Notes: generated from the sequence alone by a model not told the origin. DNA of 9,412 bases from Propionibacteriaceae bacterium UBA5174 (GCA_002413345.1 DHWU01000079.1:1-9412), one strand, 5' to 3'; shown: positions 1-6,314, numbered from the stretch's first letter. Numbers and translations: made by a program.

Positions 1-476
1 GCAAGATCGGTGGCCGCACCCACGAAATCAGTCGCTTGATCGGACGCAGCCTGCGCGCGGTGGTCGACTACGCCGCACTTGGGGAGAACACCATCGTGTT
101 GGACTGCGACGTGCTGCAGGCTGATGGCGGTACTCGAACCGCCGCAATCACGGGTGCCTATGTTGCCTTGGTCGACGCGGTTTCCTGGCTGCGGGAACGG
201 GGGGCTCTGGTCGGCGAGCCGCTGATTGATTCGGTGGCCGCAATCTCGGTAGGGGTAATCGAGGGCACCGAGATGCTCGACCTTTGTTATACCGAAGACT
301 CCACCGCTGAGGTTGATCTCAATGTGGTGGCCACCGGGTCGGGGAAATTCGTTGAGGTGCAGGGCACCGCGGAGGGGCAACCTTTTGATCGCGGCCAGCT
401 CGACCGCCTGCTCGACCTCGGACTGGCTGGCTGTGCTTCCCTGACCGAACTGCAGCGGGAGGCATTGGCTCGATGA
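1..476 (+). CDS. rph: Ribonuclease PH, 3' part (5' end cut by window edge)
   Basis: RNase PH is a phosphorolytic 3'-5' exoribonuclease that trims tRNA 3' ends, releasing nucleoside diphosphates. The reading frame is already open at base 3, before the first possible internal start (TTG at 36), and those upstream codons give KIGGRTHEISR, the normal family sequence ahead of LIGRSLRAVVD. The gene therefore begins outside the window, and by family length roughly the first 85-90 residues are missing. Recognisable family blocks are the GRT-EI--LIGRSLRA helix, DCDVLQADGGTRTAAITGAY, the AAISVGVI strand, DLCYTEDSTAEVDLNVV, and the VEVQGTAEG strand near the end. The C-terminal helix LLDLGLAGCASLTELQREAL is intact. 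The stop overlaps the rdgB start by ATGA, so the two are almost certainly co-transcribed and translationally coupled. Nothing odd is seen in the visible part. Confidence 0.95.
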   Translation, partial: KIGGRTHEISRLIGRSLRAVVDYAALGENTIVLDCDVLQADGGTRTAAITGAYVALVDAVSWLRERGALVGEPLIDSVAAISVGVIEGTEMLDLCYTEDSTAEVDLNVVATGSGKFVEVQGTAEGQPFDRGQLDRLLDLGLAGCASLTELQREALAR

Positions 477-1078
477 CCGTGGTGGTTGTGGCGACTAACA
501 ACGCCCACAAGGCCGAAGAACTGCGACGTGTCTTGGCAGTGGCCGGGTTGGTCGCAGAAGTAAAAGGCTTGGCCGACTTTCCTGACTATCCCGAGCCCGC
601 CGAGACTGAACGCACCTTTGAGGGTAATGCCTTGCTGAAAGCCCGTGCCGCCGCGGCCGTAACGGGTCAGATCGCAGTCGCTGACGATTCTGGCTTGGAG
701 GTGGAGGTGCTCAACCGGATGCCGGGAGTGCGCTCGGCCCGGTGGTCTGGTCCAGAAGCCACCGACGAAAGCAATCTCAACCTGCTGCTGGCACAGCTCG
801 CCGATGTTACCGAACCCGATCGGGTCGCGCGCTTCGTGTGTGCGATGGCTCTGGTGACTCCTGACGGCAGCGAGCATCTGGTGCGCGGTGTCATGGAAGG
901 ACATCTGATTGAGTCGCCCCGCGGTGAATACGGCTTCGGCTATGACCCGATCTTCGTGGCTAAAGGGTTCAGCAAGACCACCGCGGAGTTGGCTCCCGAA
1001 GCCAAAGATGCGATTAGTCACCGCGGCCAGGCTGTGCGTGCCATCGTCCCATTGCTCAAGGAGTACCTGATCGGATGA
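473..1078 (+). CDS. rdgB: RdgB/HAM1 dITP/XTP pyrophosphatase
   Basis: This 201-residue cytosolic enzyme hydrolyses non-canonical purine nucleoside triphosphates (XTP, dITP, ITP) to monophosphates and so keeps deaminated purines out of DNA and RNA. The family motifs are all present: the N-terminal VATNNAHKAEEL (T8, N10, K13), FEGNALLKARAAA at about 49-61, the catalytic ADDSGLEV (D71/D72), PGVRSARWSG at 84-93, FGYDPIF at 155-161, and the C-terminal KDAISHRGQAV (S182, H183, R184) that reads the purine base. Length is normal. The ATG at 473 overlaps the rph stop (ATGA), with a GGGAGG ribosome binding site at 457-462. Its own stop overlaps the thyA ATG in the same way. Pairing with rph is common in bacteria; placement directly before thyA and folA groups it with DNA precursor supply. 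Confidence 0.96.
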   Translation: MTVVVVATNNAHKAEELRRVLAVAGLVAEVKGLADFPDYPEPAETERTFEGNALLKARAAAAVTGQIAVADDSGLEVEVLNRMPGVRSARWSGPEATDESNLNLLLAQLADVTEPDRVARFVCAMALVTPDGSEHLVRGVMEGHLIESPRGEYGFGYDPIFVAKGFSKTTAELAPEAKDAISHRGQAVRAIVPLLKEYLIG

Positions 1079-1869
1079 AGCAATATCTCGAACTGCTCGA
1101 GCGAGTGCTCGCTGAAGGCGTGGAGAAAGCTGATCGCACCGGTACCGGCACGATCAGCGTGTTTGGGCATCAGATGCGGTTCGATCTGGCCGAAGGCTTT
1201 CCGTTGCTGACTACCAAGAAGCTGCACACTCGAAGCATCTTCGGTGAATTGTTGTGGTTCCTGCGTGGATCGACCAATGTGGCCTGGTTGCACGAAAACG
1301 GCATTTCCATTTGGGACGAGTGGGCTGGCCCTGACGGTGAACTTGGCCCGATCTACGGCTACCAGTGGCGATCCTGGCCGACTCCGGACGGCGGCCACAT
1401 CGACCAGATCAAGACGGTGATCGAATCGATTCAGAACAATCCTGACAGCCGCCGACACATTGTCAGCGCCTGGAATGTGGGTCAGCTGAGCGAGATGGCG
1501 CTACCGCCGTGCCATGCGTTCTTTCAGTTCTACGTGGCGGACGGCAAGCTGAGTTGTCAGCTTTACCAGCGTTCGGCCGACATCTTCCTCGGGGTGCCGT
1601 TCAATATCGCTTCTTATGCGCTCCTCACCCATCTGGTGGCACAGGTAGCCGGGCTCGAAGTGGGTGATTTCGTGCACACGCTGGGCGATGCGCACCTGTA
1701 CCTGAATCATCTGGAGCAGGCCCGATTGCAGCTCGGTCGTGAGCCGCGCTCACTGCCAGAATTGGTGCTAAACCCAGCTGTGGACCGAATCGACGCCTTC
1801 GAACTGGCTGACATTGAGGTGCGTGGCTATGACCCCCATCCGGGCATTAAAGCCGCCATCTCGGTCTAG
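1075..1869 (+). CDS. thyA: Thymidylate synthase
   Basis: ThyA methylates dUMP to dTMP using 5,10-methylenetetrahydrofolate, releasing dihydrofolate. The 264-residue length equals that of the E. coli enzyme and the motifs are in canonical register: RTGTGTISVFGHQMRFDL (21-38, phosphate-binding Arg21), FPLLTTKK (42-49), LWFLRGSTN (60-68), IWDEW (79-83), GPIYGYQWRSW (91-101), SRRHIVSAWN (125-134), and ALPPCHAFFQFYV with the catalytic nucleophile Cys146. The QRSADIFLGVPFNIASYA block and the HTLGDAHLYLNH block for dUMP recognition are also intact. An AAGGAG site at 1058-1063 precedes the ATG, which overlaps the rdgB stop. The dihydrofolate it produces is the substrate of the next gene, folA, 8 bases downstream, so the pair forms the classical dTMP cycle. 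The flavin-dependent ThyX is not seen in the window. Confidence 0.98.
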   Translation: MKQYLELLERVLAEGVEKADRTGTGTISVFGHQMRFDLAEGFPLLTTKKLHTRSIFGELLWFLRGSTNVAWLHENGISIWDEWAGPDGELGPIYGYQWRSWPTPDGGHIDQIKTVIESIQNNPDSRRHIVSAWNVGQLSEMALPPCHAFFQFYVADGKLSCQLYQRSADIFLGVPFNIASYALLTHLVAQVAGLEVGDFVHTLGDAHLYLNHLEQARLQLGREPRSLPELVLNPAVDRIDAFELADIEVRGYDPHPGIKAAISV

Positions 1870-1877
1870 GAGAGTAG

Positions 1878-2375
1878 ATGCGAATCATCGCGATAGCCAT
1901 CGTTGCGGCCAACAACGTGATCGGCGATGGTGAGCGTCAGCCGTTCGAATTCGCTGAGGATTGGGCCCGCTATAAGCGGGTTACCAGCGGGCATCCAATG
2001 ATCATGGGACGCCGCACCCACGACGCGATCGGACGCTGGCTGCCCGGGCGTACCACCATCGTGGTGACCAGCCATCCAGACGCGGTGGAACTGCCCACTT
2101 CTGGCACGGCTACCGGAATCGCCGTACTCAGCCTGGACGAAGCACTGGAGTTGGCCAGTGGTCTTGACGATGAGATCTACATTGCCGGTGGCGGCAGCAT
2201 CTATGCCCAGGCTTGGGAACACCTCACCGATCTGGATCTGACGGTGGTACATGCCGAGGCTGCCGGAGATGTTCACTTTCCCGAGATTGATCCGAGCGAG
2301 TGGGTTGAGGTGCGGCGCGAACCGCACGAGGAGTTCGATTTCGTCGGCTATCGGCGAATCTCGGCGCTTGGCTGA
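1878..2375 (+). CDS. folA: Dihydrofolate reductase
   Basis: DHFR reduces dihydrofolate to tetrahydrofolate with NADPH, closing the cycle opened by ThyA. The 165-residue protein aligns without gaps to the E. coli N-terminal half: IIAIAIVAANNVIG at 3-16, the acidic active-site residue D28 (E. coli D27), the HPMIMGRRTHDAIG cofactor block, PGRTTIVVTS, and YIAGGGSIYAQAW near 120. The E. coli Met20-loop motif MPW is QPF here: Met20 becomes Q21 and the nearly invariant Trp22 becomes F23. Leu24 and Pro25 are also replaced (F25, A26). These changes sit in the substrate and antifolate pocket and may alter inhibitor response, which is inference. Start: AGGAGAG at 1868-1874 overlaps the thyA stop and precedes the ATG. 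Fourth gene of the operon. A small hairpin follows it. Confidence 0.95.
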   Translation: MRIIAIAIVAANNVIGDGERQPFEFAEDWARYKRVTSGHPMIMGRRTHDAIGRWLPGRTTIVVTSHPDAVELPTSGTATGIAVLSLDEALELASGLDDEIYIAGGGSIYAQAWEHLTDLDLTVVHAEAAGDVHFPEIDPSEWVEVRREPHEEFDFVGYRRISALG

Positions 2376-2380
2376 GGCGT

Positions 2381-2397
2381 CTTTGCGCTGGGCAAAG
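2381..2397. other. Small inverted repeat after folA
   Basis: CTTTGC and GCAAAG form a perfect 6-bp stem around a 5-base loop just past the folA stop codon. It has no T tract. It may weakly mark the end of the folate operon before the separate dinB promoter, but it is too short to call a terminator with confidence. Confidence 0.3.
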
Positions 2398-2416
2398 TGG
2401 TGTCAGCTCCCGCCGC

Positions 2417-2422
2417 TAGGCT
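2417..2422 (+). promoter_or_regulatory. Candidate -10 element for dinB
   Basis: TAGGCT fits the actinobacterial TAnnnT -10 pattern and lies in the 77-base gap between folA and dinB. Transcription would begin about 7 bases downstream, at or beside the A of an ATG at 2430. That ATG opens a five-codon frame ending in TAA at 2445-2447, six bases... before the dinB GTG at 2453. A GGGGAG at 2436-2441 can serve as the dinB ribosome binding site. No convincing -35 is visible at normal spacing. Confidence 0.45.
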
Positions 2423-2452
2423 CGTCGGCATGGTCGGGGAGTCGTAACCGAG

Positions 2453-3769
2453 GTGCGTGACACCGCCAGCATTCTGCATCTAGATCTGGATGCCTTCTTC
2501 GCCGCTGTAGAGCAGCGCGACAAGCCTTCGTTGCGCGGCAAACCGGTGATTGTGGGCGGGGTGGGCTTGCGCGGGGTGGTGTCGACTGCGTCCTATGAAG
2601 CCCGGGTGTACGGGGTCGGTTCAGCAATGCCGATGCATGAAGCCCGCCGACGTTGCCCAAATGCGGCGTTCTTGGCCGGACGTTTCGACGCCTACCGAGA
2701 AGCCAGCAGGATCGTGATGGGGATGTTGGCTCAGCTATCCCCATTGGTAGAACCGCTCAGCCTGGACGAGGCCTTTGTCGATTTGGCTGCCGGTCCGTCC
2801 CGGGATCTTGACGAGGCATCGGTGCTACGCCTGGCTGCCGATCTGCGAGCCCAGGTGAGTGCGGCAACTGGGGGATTGACTGCCTCGGTTGGCCTGGCTT
2901 CGTCGAAGTTCATGGCGAAGGTGGCTAGTGAGTTGGCCAAACCTGATGGAATCCGGCTGGTCAGTCCCGGAACAGAAGTTGAGGTGATCGCCGGGTTGCC
3001 AGCCCGCACGATTCCCGGTGTTGGGCCAGCCACCATGGAGCGGCTGACCAAGTTGGGTGTGGTCACTATCGCCGACCTGCGAGAGCTTTCCCGGGCGGAG
3101 TTGATTCGCGAGTTGGGCAAGGCCTCCGGTGAGCATCTGCACGAGTTGGCCTTTGCCCGCGACAACCGGGCGGTGAATTCGGAGCGGGAAACCAAGTCGA
3201 TCTCGATGGAAGACACCTTTGAACGCGACATTGCCGACGCCAAGGTGTTGGCCGCAGTGGCTGATCGTCATGCGGCCAAGGTGGCGTCCCGCCTGGTGAA
3301 GGCAGGGGTATTTGCTCGCACGGTCACCTTGAAGGTGCGGCTGCCGGACTTTTCTTCGATCAGCCGATCCCGAACGCTCAATGGCGCCACTGATCGGGCC
3401 GAAGTCGTGGCGCAGGTGGCTCGCAGTCTGCTGGACGGACTGGACGTCGGCCAGGGTGTGCGGCTGCTAGGTGTGGGGGTTTCGGGGCTGGTTGAGGTTG
3501 CGCAGGAGCCACTGTTTGAGCTCGAAGTTGCCGCCCCGGGCCGAGTGGTGGAGGAGGCGGAGGCGCCGATCAGTCGCCATCGGTCGATTTGGCTACCTGG
3601 TGCTGATGTGGTGCATGCCGAGTTTGGGCCGGGCTGGGTTTGGGGCTCAGGCATCGGCCGGGTCACGGTGCGCTTCGAGACCGCTCAGACCAAACCTGGG
3701 CCGGTACGCACCTTCGCCGTCGATGACCCAGCGTTGGGTTTGGGACTCAGCGCTCCAGATTTGCTTTAG
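2453..3769 (+). CDS. dinB: DNA polymerase IV (Y-family translesion polymerase)
   Basis: DinB is an error-prone Y-family polymerase that copies past damaged template bases. Of its 438 residues, the palm carries the first metal ligand in LHLDLDAFFAAVEQ (D11; steric-gate position F16) and the second in PLSLDEAFVDL (D105, E106). GVVSTASYEARVYGV and the ASVGLASSKFMAKVAS palm block follow, then a helix-hairpin-helix thumb (about 180-215, RTIPGVGPATMERL) and the little-finger domain with ERETKSISMEDTF at about 244-256. QEPLF at 351-355 is a good match to the internal sliding-clamp motif seen in mycobacterial DinB1. The C-terminal extension (about 375-438, WLPGADVVHAEFGPGWVWGSG and onward) is typical of actinobacterial DinB. 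GTG start with GGGGAG 11 bases upstream; no better start lies upstream in frame. Likely transcribed separately from the folate operon. Confidence 0.95.
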   Translation: MRDTASILHLDLDAFFAAVEQRDKPSLRGKPVIVGGVGLRGVVSTASYEARVYGVGSAMPMHEARRRCPNAAFLAGRFDAYREASRIVMGMLAQLSPLVEPLSLDEAFVDLAAGPSRDLDEASVLRLAADLRAQVSAATGGLTASVGLASSKFMAKVASELAKPDGIRLVSPGTEVEVIAGLPARTIPGVGPATMERLTKLGVVTIADLRELSRAELIRELGKASGEHLHELAFARDNRAVNSERETKSISMEDTFERDIADAKVLAAVADRHAAKVASRLVKAGVFARTVTLKVRLPDFSSISRSRTLNGATDRAEVVAQVARSLLDGLDVGQGVRLLGVGVSGLVEVAQEPLFELEVAAPGRVVEEAEAPISRHRSIWLPGADVVHAEFGPGWVWGSGIGRVTVRFETAQTKPGPVRTFAVDDPALGLGLSAPDLL

Positions 3770-3772
3770 ACT
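3767..3772 (+). promoter_or_regulatory. Candidate -10 element for tRNA-Leu
   Basis: TAGACT (TAnnnT type) overlaps the dinB stop codon and would place a transcription start about 8 bases before the mature tRNA 5' end at 3788. A TTGGGA at 3740-3745 resembles a -35 box but its 21-base spacing is too long, so this is a weak call. Read-through from dinB is the alternative. Confidence 0.35.
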
Positions 3773-3787
3773 CTTCCGAGGTTTCAC

Positions 3788-3869
3788 ACCGGAGTGGTGG
3801 AATTGGTAGACACGCAGGATTTAGGTTCCTGTGCCTTCGGGCGTGAGGGTTCAAGTCCCTTCTCCGGTA
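3788..3869 (+). tRNA. tRNA-Leu, anticodon UAG
   Basis: The 82-base sequence folds as a class II tRNA. The acceptor stem ACCGGAG (3788-3794) pairs perfectly with CTCCGGT (3862-3868), followed by discriminator A at 3869. The D arm contains GGAATTGGTAGAC. The anticodon stem CAGGA/TCCTG (3815-3819 with 3827-3831) encloses the loop TTTAGGT, giving anticodon TAG at 3822-3824, which reads CUA and other CUN leucine codons. A long variable arm (GCC-TTCG-GGC) and the T arm GAGGG-TTCAAGT-CCCTT follow. The long variable arm with discriminator A is diagnostic of tRNA-Leu. The CCA end is not encoded (CTA follows). The gene starts 18 bases after dinB. Confidence 0.97.
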
Positions 3870-3878
3870 CTAGTCGGG

Positions 3879-3913
3879 CCAAGGCTCAAGCGGCCGAACG
3901 CGGCCAGCCTTGG
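3879..3913. terminator. Hairpin terminator after tRNA-Leu
   Basis: CCAAGGCT (3879-3886) pairs with AGCCTTGG (3906-3913), and inside it GGCCG (3892-3896) pairs with CGGCC (3901-3905) around an AACG tetraloop, leaving a 5-base bulge on the left arm. That is 13 GC-rich base pairs between the tRNA and the 3' end of the convergent carboxylesterase gene. There is no U tract on either strand, which is common for actinobacterial terminator hairpins. It could act on both converging transcripts. Confidence 0.7.
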
Positions 3914-3951
3914 GTGAGCGCAGTGATCGGCGCCAAAGCTGTCGCAGCTGG

Positions 3952-5571
3952 CTAGAGGAAACTGAGCACTTCATCGCCCCAGGCCAAACGCAGCTCTCCA
4001 TCAAGGTCGAATTCCAGATGATCAGTGGCGTCAATCACGAGGGTGGCCCGGTCCTTTTCGGGCTGCGAATCAAGGCTCGATCCGGTGCGGTAGGGCAGCC
4101 ACGGCACTGCGGGATCAGCGGCTGGCTCGTTGCCAGCCACAAATGCCAACCAGCGAGTCTGTAGCCGTCGAGAAAGCTGTCGGCCAGTGCTCAACCCGCC
4201 GAGTTTGAAGGTGATGTCCTTCGGTCCGCTGATCAGATTGCCCCAAAGATAGGGCAGTTCGGTGGCGTGGGTTGCGCCGATGCCCAACAGTCGCAACATT
4301 GGGGTGGCCCAGTCGAAACGGAAGAGATAAACCGGGCCCACTTGGCTGTGGCCTTCAGCAAGCCACACTGTGGGCATCCGGAACCCGAGATCGCGGGCGA
4401 CGCCGAGGCCCTTGGCTTTGAGCTTCATTCCAACGTAAGCCGAGCCCACCTGTGCCTCGCTAGGCAATTTGAGCTGCGGATGGTCGGAGGCCATGTCGGT
4501 GAACATCTGCATGATCGCCTCCGACGTGATCGGCATCAGCGGTGATTTCATCAGTTTGAACATTGCAGCTTCGTCTTTGTTGGTGCCGATCAATAGCGGC
4601 ACCGGATGAGACAGGCCGCGGCGAAATCGGTTCAGCGGGTAATCAGGTACAAGGTCGCCGTCAACAATCGGTGCGTAAGCAAGCGTGCCAGGAAACTCGC
4701 CGGGCACCTTTGAATAGAGCGAGTAGCCACTTTCGACTATTTGGTCGACTGGCAACTCGCGGAGCCGTCCGACTTCAGCTGGGCTGATGTCAGTGTCTTG
4801 AAGGAACATTGCGGCCACCTTGGCGGCGCGTTCTCGGTCGTAGACCGAGGTGGCGGGGGCGCTTTCTGCAATGGCTCGCTGAAAGAGGCCCGCGGCTGCT
4901 GGGACGGTCAGCATTGTGGTCACTAGGGCCCCGCCAGCAGATTCACCGGCAAGAGTTACTCGGGCCGGATCGCCACCGAAAGCTGCAATATTCGACTGCA
5001 CCCAGTTCAGTGCCAGCAACACATCGCGCAGCGCCAGATTGGAGTCGAACTGGTGTCCCTCGGTGGAAAATGACGATAGGTCCAAGAAGCCCAAGGCGCC
5101 GAGTCGGTAGTTGACAGTAACGATCACCATCGGCGCCGCTGAAAGCAGGCTTGCTGGCTCGAACATGGGTTGGTTGGAGCCGCCGAAGATGTAGGCGCCG
5201 CCGTGAATCCACACCATTACCGGACCCGGATGGTCACAGTCACACTCTGGGGAGGCGGCCACATTCAAGGTGAGGCAGTCTTCGTCATGCCCGATTCCAG
5301 GTGCCAGCGAGATTACTGGGTTGGCTGGCTGGGGGCAGGACGGGCCGAATTCTGTAGCGTCGGCCACAGCCTGCCACGCCCGGGGAGGTTGCGGAGCTCG
5401 CCATCGCAGCTCGCCGATCGGTGGGGCGGCGTAGCGGATGCCTTTCCAGCTTCGATACCCGGCTTCGTCCGATCCGATGACCTGGCCGTGTTCAGTTGAG
5501 ATTAGTAGCCTCTGGTCGGCAGCGGTGTCGCTTGGCTGGCTACCCGGTGAAGTGCGATTGGACCTGGGCAT
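3952..5571 (-). CDS. Type-B carboxylesterase (alpha/beta hydrolase)
   Basis: This family hydrolyses carboxylic esters; the physiological substrate cannot be read from sequence. Using the ATG at 5571 it is 539 residues, normal for the family. Visible features in order: KGIRYAAPPIGELRWRAP (43-60), DEDCLTLNV (96-104), the oxyanion-hole WIHGGAY (121-127), VTVNYRLGALGFL (151-163), the nucleophile elbow GESAGG with Ser211, the catalytic acid in GTNKDEAAMF (E334), and the catalytic His in ATHATELPYLWGN (H435). No signal peptide or membrane segment is seen, so it is probably cytosolic. The frame can be extended to a TTG at 5592, but the ATG at 5571 has a good GGAAAGG site 9 bases upstream, so I prefer it. 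A 26-base inverted repeat sits just upstream of the start. Converges on tRNA-Leu. Confidence 0.93.
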   Translation of the reverse strand: MPRSNRTSPGSQPSDTAADQRLLISTEHGQVIGSDEAGYRSWKGIRYAAPPIGELRWRAPQPPRAWQAVADATEFGPSCPQPANPVISLAPGIGHDEDCLTLNVAASPECDCDHPGPVMVWIHGGAYIFGGSNQPMFEPASLLSAAPMVIVTVNYRLGALGFLDLSSFSTEGHQFDSNLALRDVLLALNWVQSNIAAFGGDPARVTLAGESAGGALVTTMLTVPAAAGLFQRAIAESAPATSVYDRERAAKVAAMFLQDTDISPAEVGRLRELPVDQIVESGYSLYSKVPGEFPGTLAYAPIVDGDLVPDYPLNRFRRGLSHPVPLLIGTNKDEAAMFKLMKSPLMPITSEAIMQMFTDMASDHPQLKLPSEAQVGSAYVGMKLKAKGLGVARDLGFRMPTVWLAEGHSQVGPVYLFRFDWATPMLRLLGIGATHATELPYLWGNLISGPKDITFKLGGLSTGRQLSRRLQTRWLAFVAGNEPAADPAVPWLPYRTGSSLDSQPEKDRATLVIDATDHLEFDLDGELRLAWGDEVLSFL

Positions 5572-5591
5572 TGACGCCTGCCTTTCCACCA

Positions 5592-5617
5592 AAATGAGGC
5601 GGCGATCCGCCGCATTT
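5592..5617. promoter_or_regulatory. Inverted repeat upstream of the carboxylesterase, possible operator
   Basis: AAATG-A-GGCGG, a CGAT centre, then CCGCC-G-CATTT: two 11-base arms that match except for one central mismatch. It ends 20 bases before the preferred ATG (5571). It would overlap the start site (about 5613) predicted from a - strand TAGCCT -10 element at 5620-5625. That position suits a repressor operator, for example of a TetR- or LacI-type regulator. A 5' UTR hairpin is the alternative. Confidence 0.45.
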
Positions 5618-5619
5618 GC

Positions 5620-5625
5620 AGGCTA
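5620..5625 (-). promoter_or_regulatory. Candidate -10 element for the carboxylesterase
   Basis: On the - strand the sequence is TAGCCT, the same hexamer found ahead of the YbaB-like gene in this window. The implied start near 5613 leaves a leader of about 40 bases that includes the GGAAAGG ribosome binding site. No clear -35 is seen. Confidence 0.35.
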
Positions 5626-5676
5626 GCGGACCGGCCATCGCCTGACTGCTGCTATGGAAATACGGCTGGAAAACCG

Positions 5677-5693
5677 TTGGCACGTCGTGCCAA
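5677..5693 (-). terminator. Perfect 17-base palindrome, probable bcp terminator
   Basis: TTGGCACG and CGTGCCAA are perfect inverted 8-base arms around a single base (a 7-bp stem with a 3-base loop as RNA). It begins 29 bases past the bcp stop codon on the - strand and is followed there by CGGTTTTCC, a short T-rich tail. This fits a weak intrinsic terminator separating bcp from the carboxylesterase. The tight symmetry would also suit a protein-binding site. Confidence 0.55.
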
Positions 5694-5722
5694 GGTGCTG
5701 AGTGTGCCGAACCTCCAGGGGG

Positions 5723-6205
5723 TCAGTCGGCGAGGCCAAGTTGGGTCAATAGCTTGGCGACATGTCCTTTGGCCCGCACGTTGTACTGGGCGTCGGTGAT
5801 AGTGCCGACTCCGGCAGCGTCCACATCAATTACGAAGGTGGAGCGGATCACGCCCTGCATCTCCTTGCCGTACAGCACTTTGGTGCCCCAAGCGCCGTAG
5901 GCGTCTAGAACCTCGCGCTCCGGATCGCCTAACAGTGGGAACTGCAAAGATTCCTTCTCGCGAAACTTTGCCAACTTGGCTGGCTGGTCCGGTGAGATTC
6001 CGATCACCTGGTAGCCGGCGTCGCTGAACTGCGAGGTGGCGGCGTTGAAGTCGTTGGCCTCGACAGTGCAACCGGGGGTCATCGCTGCGGGGAAGAAGTA
6101 CAAGATCACTTTGGAGCTGCTGAAGTCAGGCAGCGAGACCGGCTTGTCGAAGCTATCGGCCAGGGTGAAGGCGGGAGCAGTGTCCGCGGGATTCAGTTTC
6201 GCCAT
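5723..6205 (-). CDS. bcp: Peroxiredoxin, Bcp/PrxQ type, single cysteine
   Basis: Bcp-type peroxiredoxins reduce hydrogen peroxide and organic hydroperoxides in the cytosol, usually recharged by thioredoxin. The 160-residue protein has the thioredoxin-fold N-terminus (PADTAPAFTLADSFDKPVSL), the peroxidatic motif FPAAMTPGCTVEA with Cys46 preceded by the conserved Thr43-Pro44, the VIGISPDQPAKLAKF helix, FPLLGDPEREVLDAYGAW, and GVIRSTFVID. It closely resembles mycobacterial Bcp in layout. The resolving cysteine usually found five residues after the peroxidatic one is Asn51, and no other cysteine exists in the protein, so recycling must use a thiol supplied by a partner or small molecule. There is no ribosome binding site: the ATG follows a TAGGGT -10 element by six bases, suggesting a leaderless mRNA. 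Confidence 0.94.
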   Translation of the reverse strand: MAKLNPADTAPAFTLADSFDKPVSLPDFSSSKVILYFFPAAMTPGCTVEANDFNAATSQFSDAGYQVIGISPDQPAKLAKFREKESLQFPLLGDPEREVLDAYGAWGTKVLYGKEMQGVIRSTFVIDVDAAGVGTITDAQYNVRAKGHVAKLLTQLGLAD

Positions 6206-6211
6206 GCGCTA

Positions 6212-6217
6212 ACCCTA
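6212..6217 (-). promoter_or_regulatory. Leaderless promoter -10 element of bcp
   Basis: The - strand reads TAGGGT, then six bases (TAGCGC), then the bcp ATG. Transcription would start at or next to the start codon, and no Shine-Dalgarno sequence is present. An inverted repeat GCCAC/GTGGC (6226-6230 and 6239-6243) overlaps the expected -35 zone and could be a regulator site. Confidence 0.55.
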
Positions 6218-6253
6218 GAGCTACGGCCACCTCGCAGCGTGGCGGTCCAGTTG

Positions 6254-6276
6254 GCAGGTCGTTCACGCCGACCTGC
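6254..6276 (-). terminator. Hairpin downstream of the EspC-like gene
   Basis: GCAGGTCG (6254-6261) and CGACCTGC (6269-6276) form a perfect 8-bp stem with a 7-base loop, about 60 bases past the stop of the EspC-like gene and ahead of the bcp promoter. There is no T tract. It is the best candidate end point for the YbaB-like/EspC-like transcript. Confidence 0.5.
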
Positions 6277-6286
6277 GGTGCGTCCG

Positions 6287-6314
6287 TTTCGTGTCTGGGT
6301 ATTTCGTGTCTGGG
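6287..6314. repeat. Two-copy 15-base tandem repeat
   Basis: TTTCGTGTCTGGG occurs at 6287-6299 and again at 6302-6314, separated by two bases. It lies between the EspC-like stop and the hairpin at 6254-6276, in non-coding sequence. Purpose unknown; it may be simple slippage duplication. Confidence 0.8.

Noticed and set aside
287..1021. 244-codon open frame on the - strand across rph and rdgB
   Set aside because: Antisense shadow of two well-supported genes; no recognisable motif and no plausible start signal.
2731..3271. Overlapping - strand open frames inside dinB
   Set aside because: Composition (Ser/Arg-rich) is that of antisense translation of a conserved gene; dinB motifs cover the whole region on the + strand.
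3788..3869. tRNA-Leu 3' end as an integration site for a genomic island
   Set aside because: No integrase is nearby and I found no repeat of the tRNA 3' end later in the window; the next genes are ordinary.
4267..5499. Several + strand open frames of 60-110 codons opposite the carboxylesterase
   Set aside because: They overlap a full-length esterase with complete catalytic triad and show no family features.
5572..5592. Seven-codon N-terminal extension of the carboxylesterase to a TTG start
   Set aside because: No ribosome binding site precedes the TTG, while GGAAAGG stands at correct spacing before the ATG at 5571.
6254..6314. Hairpin plus tandem repeat as a CRISPR-like or attachment-site structure
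   Set aside because: Only two direct copies with a two-base gap, no spacers, no integrase gene and no matching second copy elsewhere in the window.
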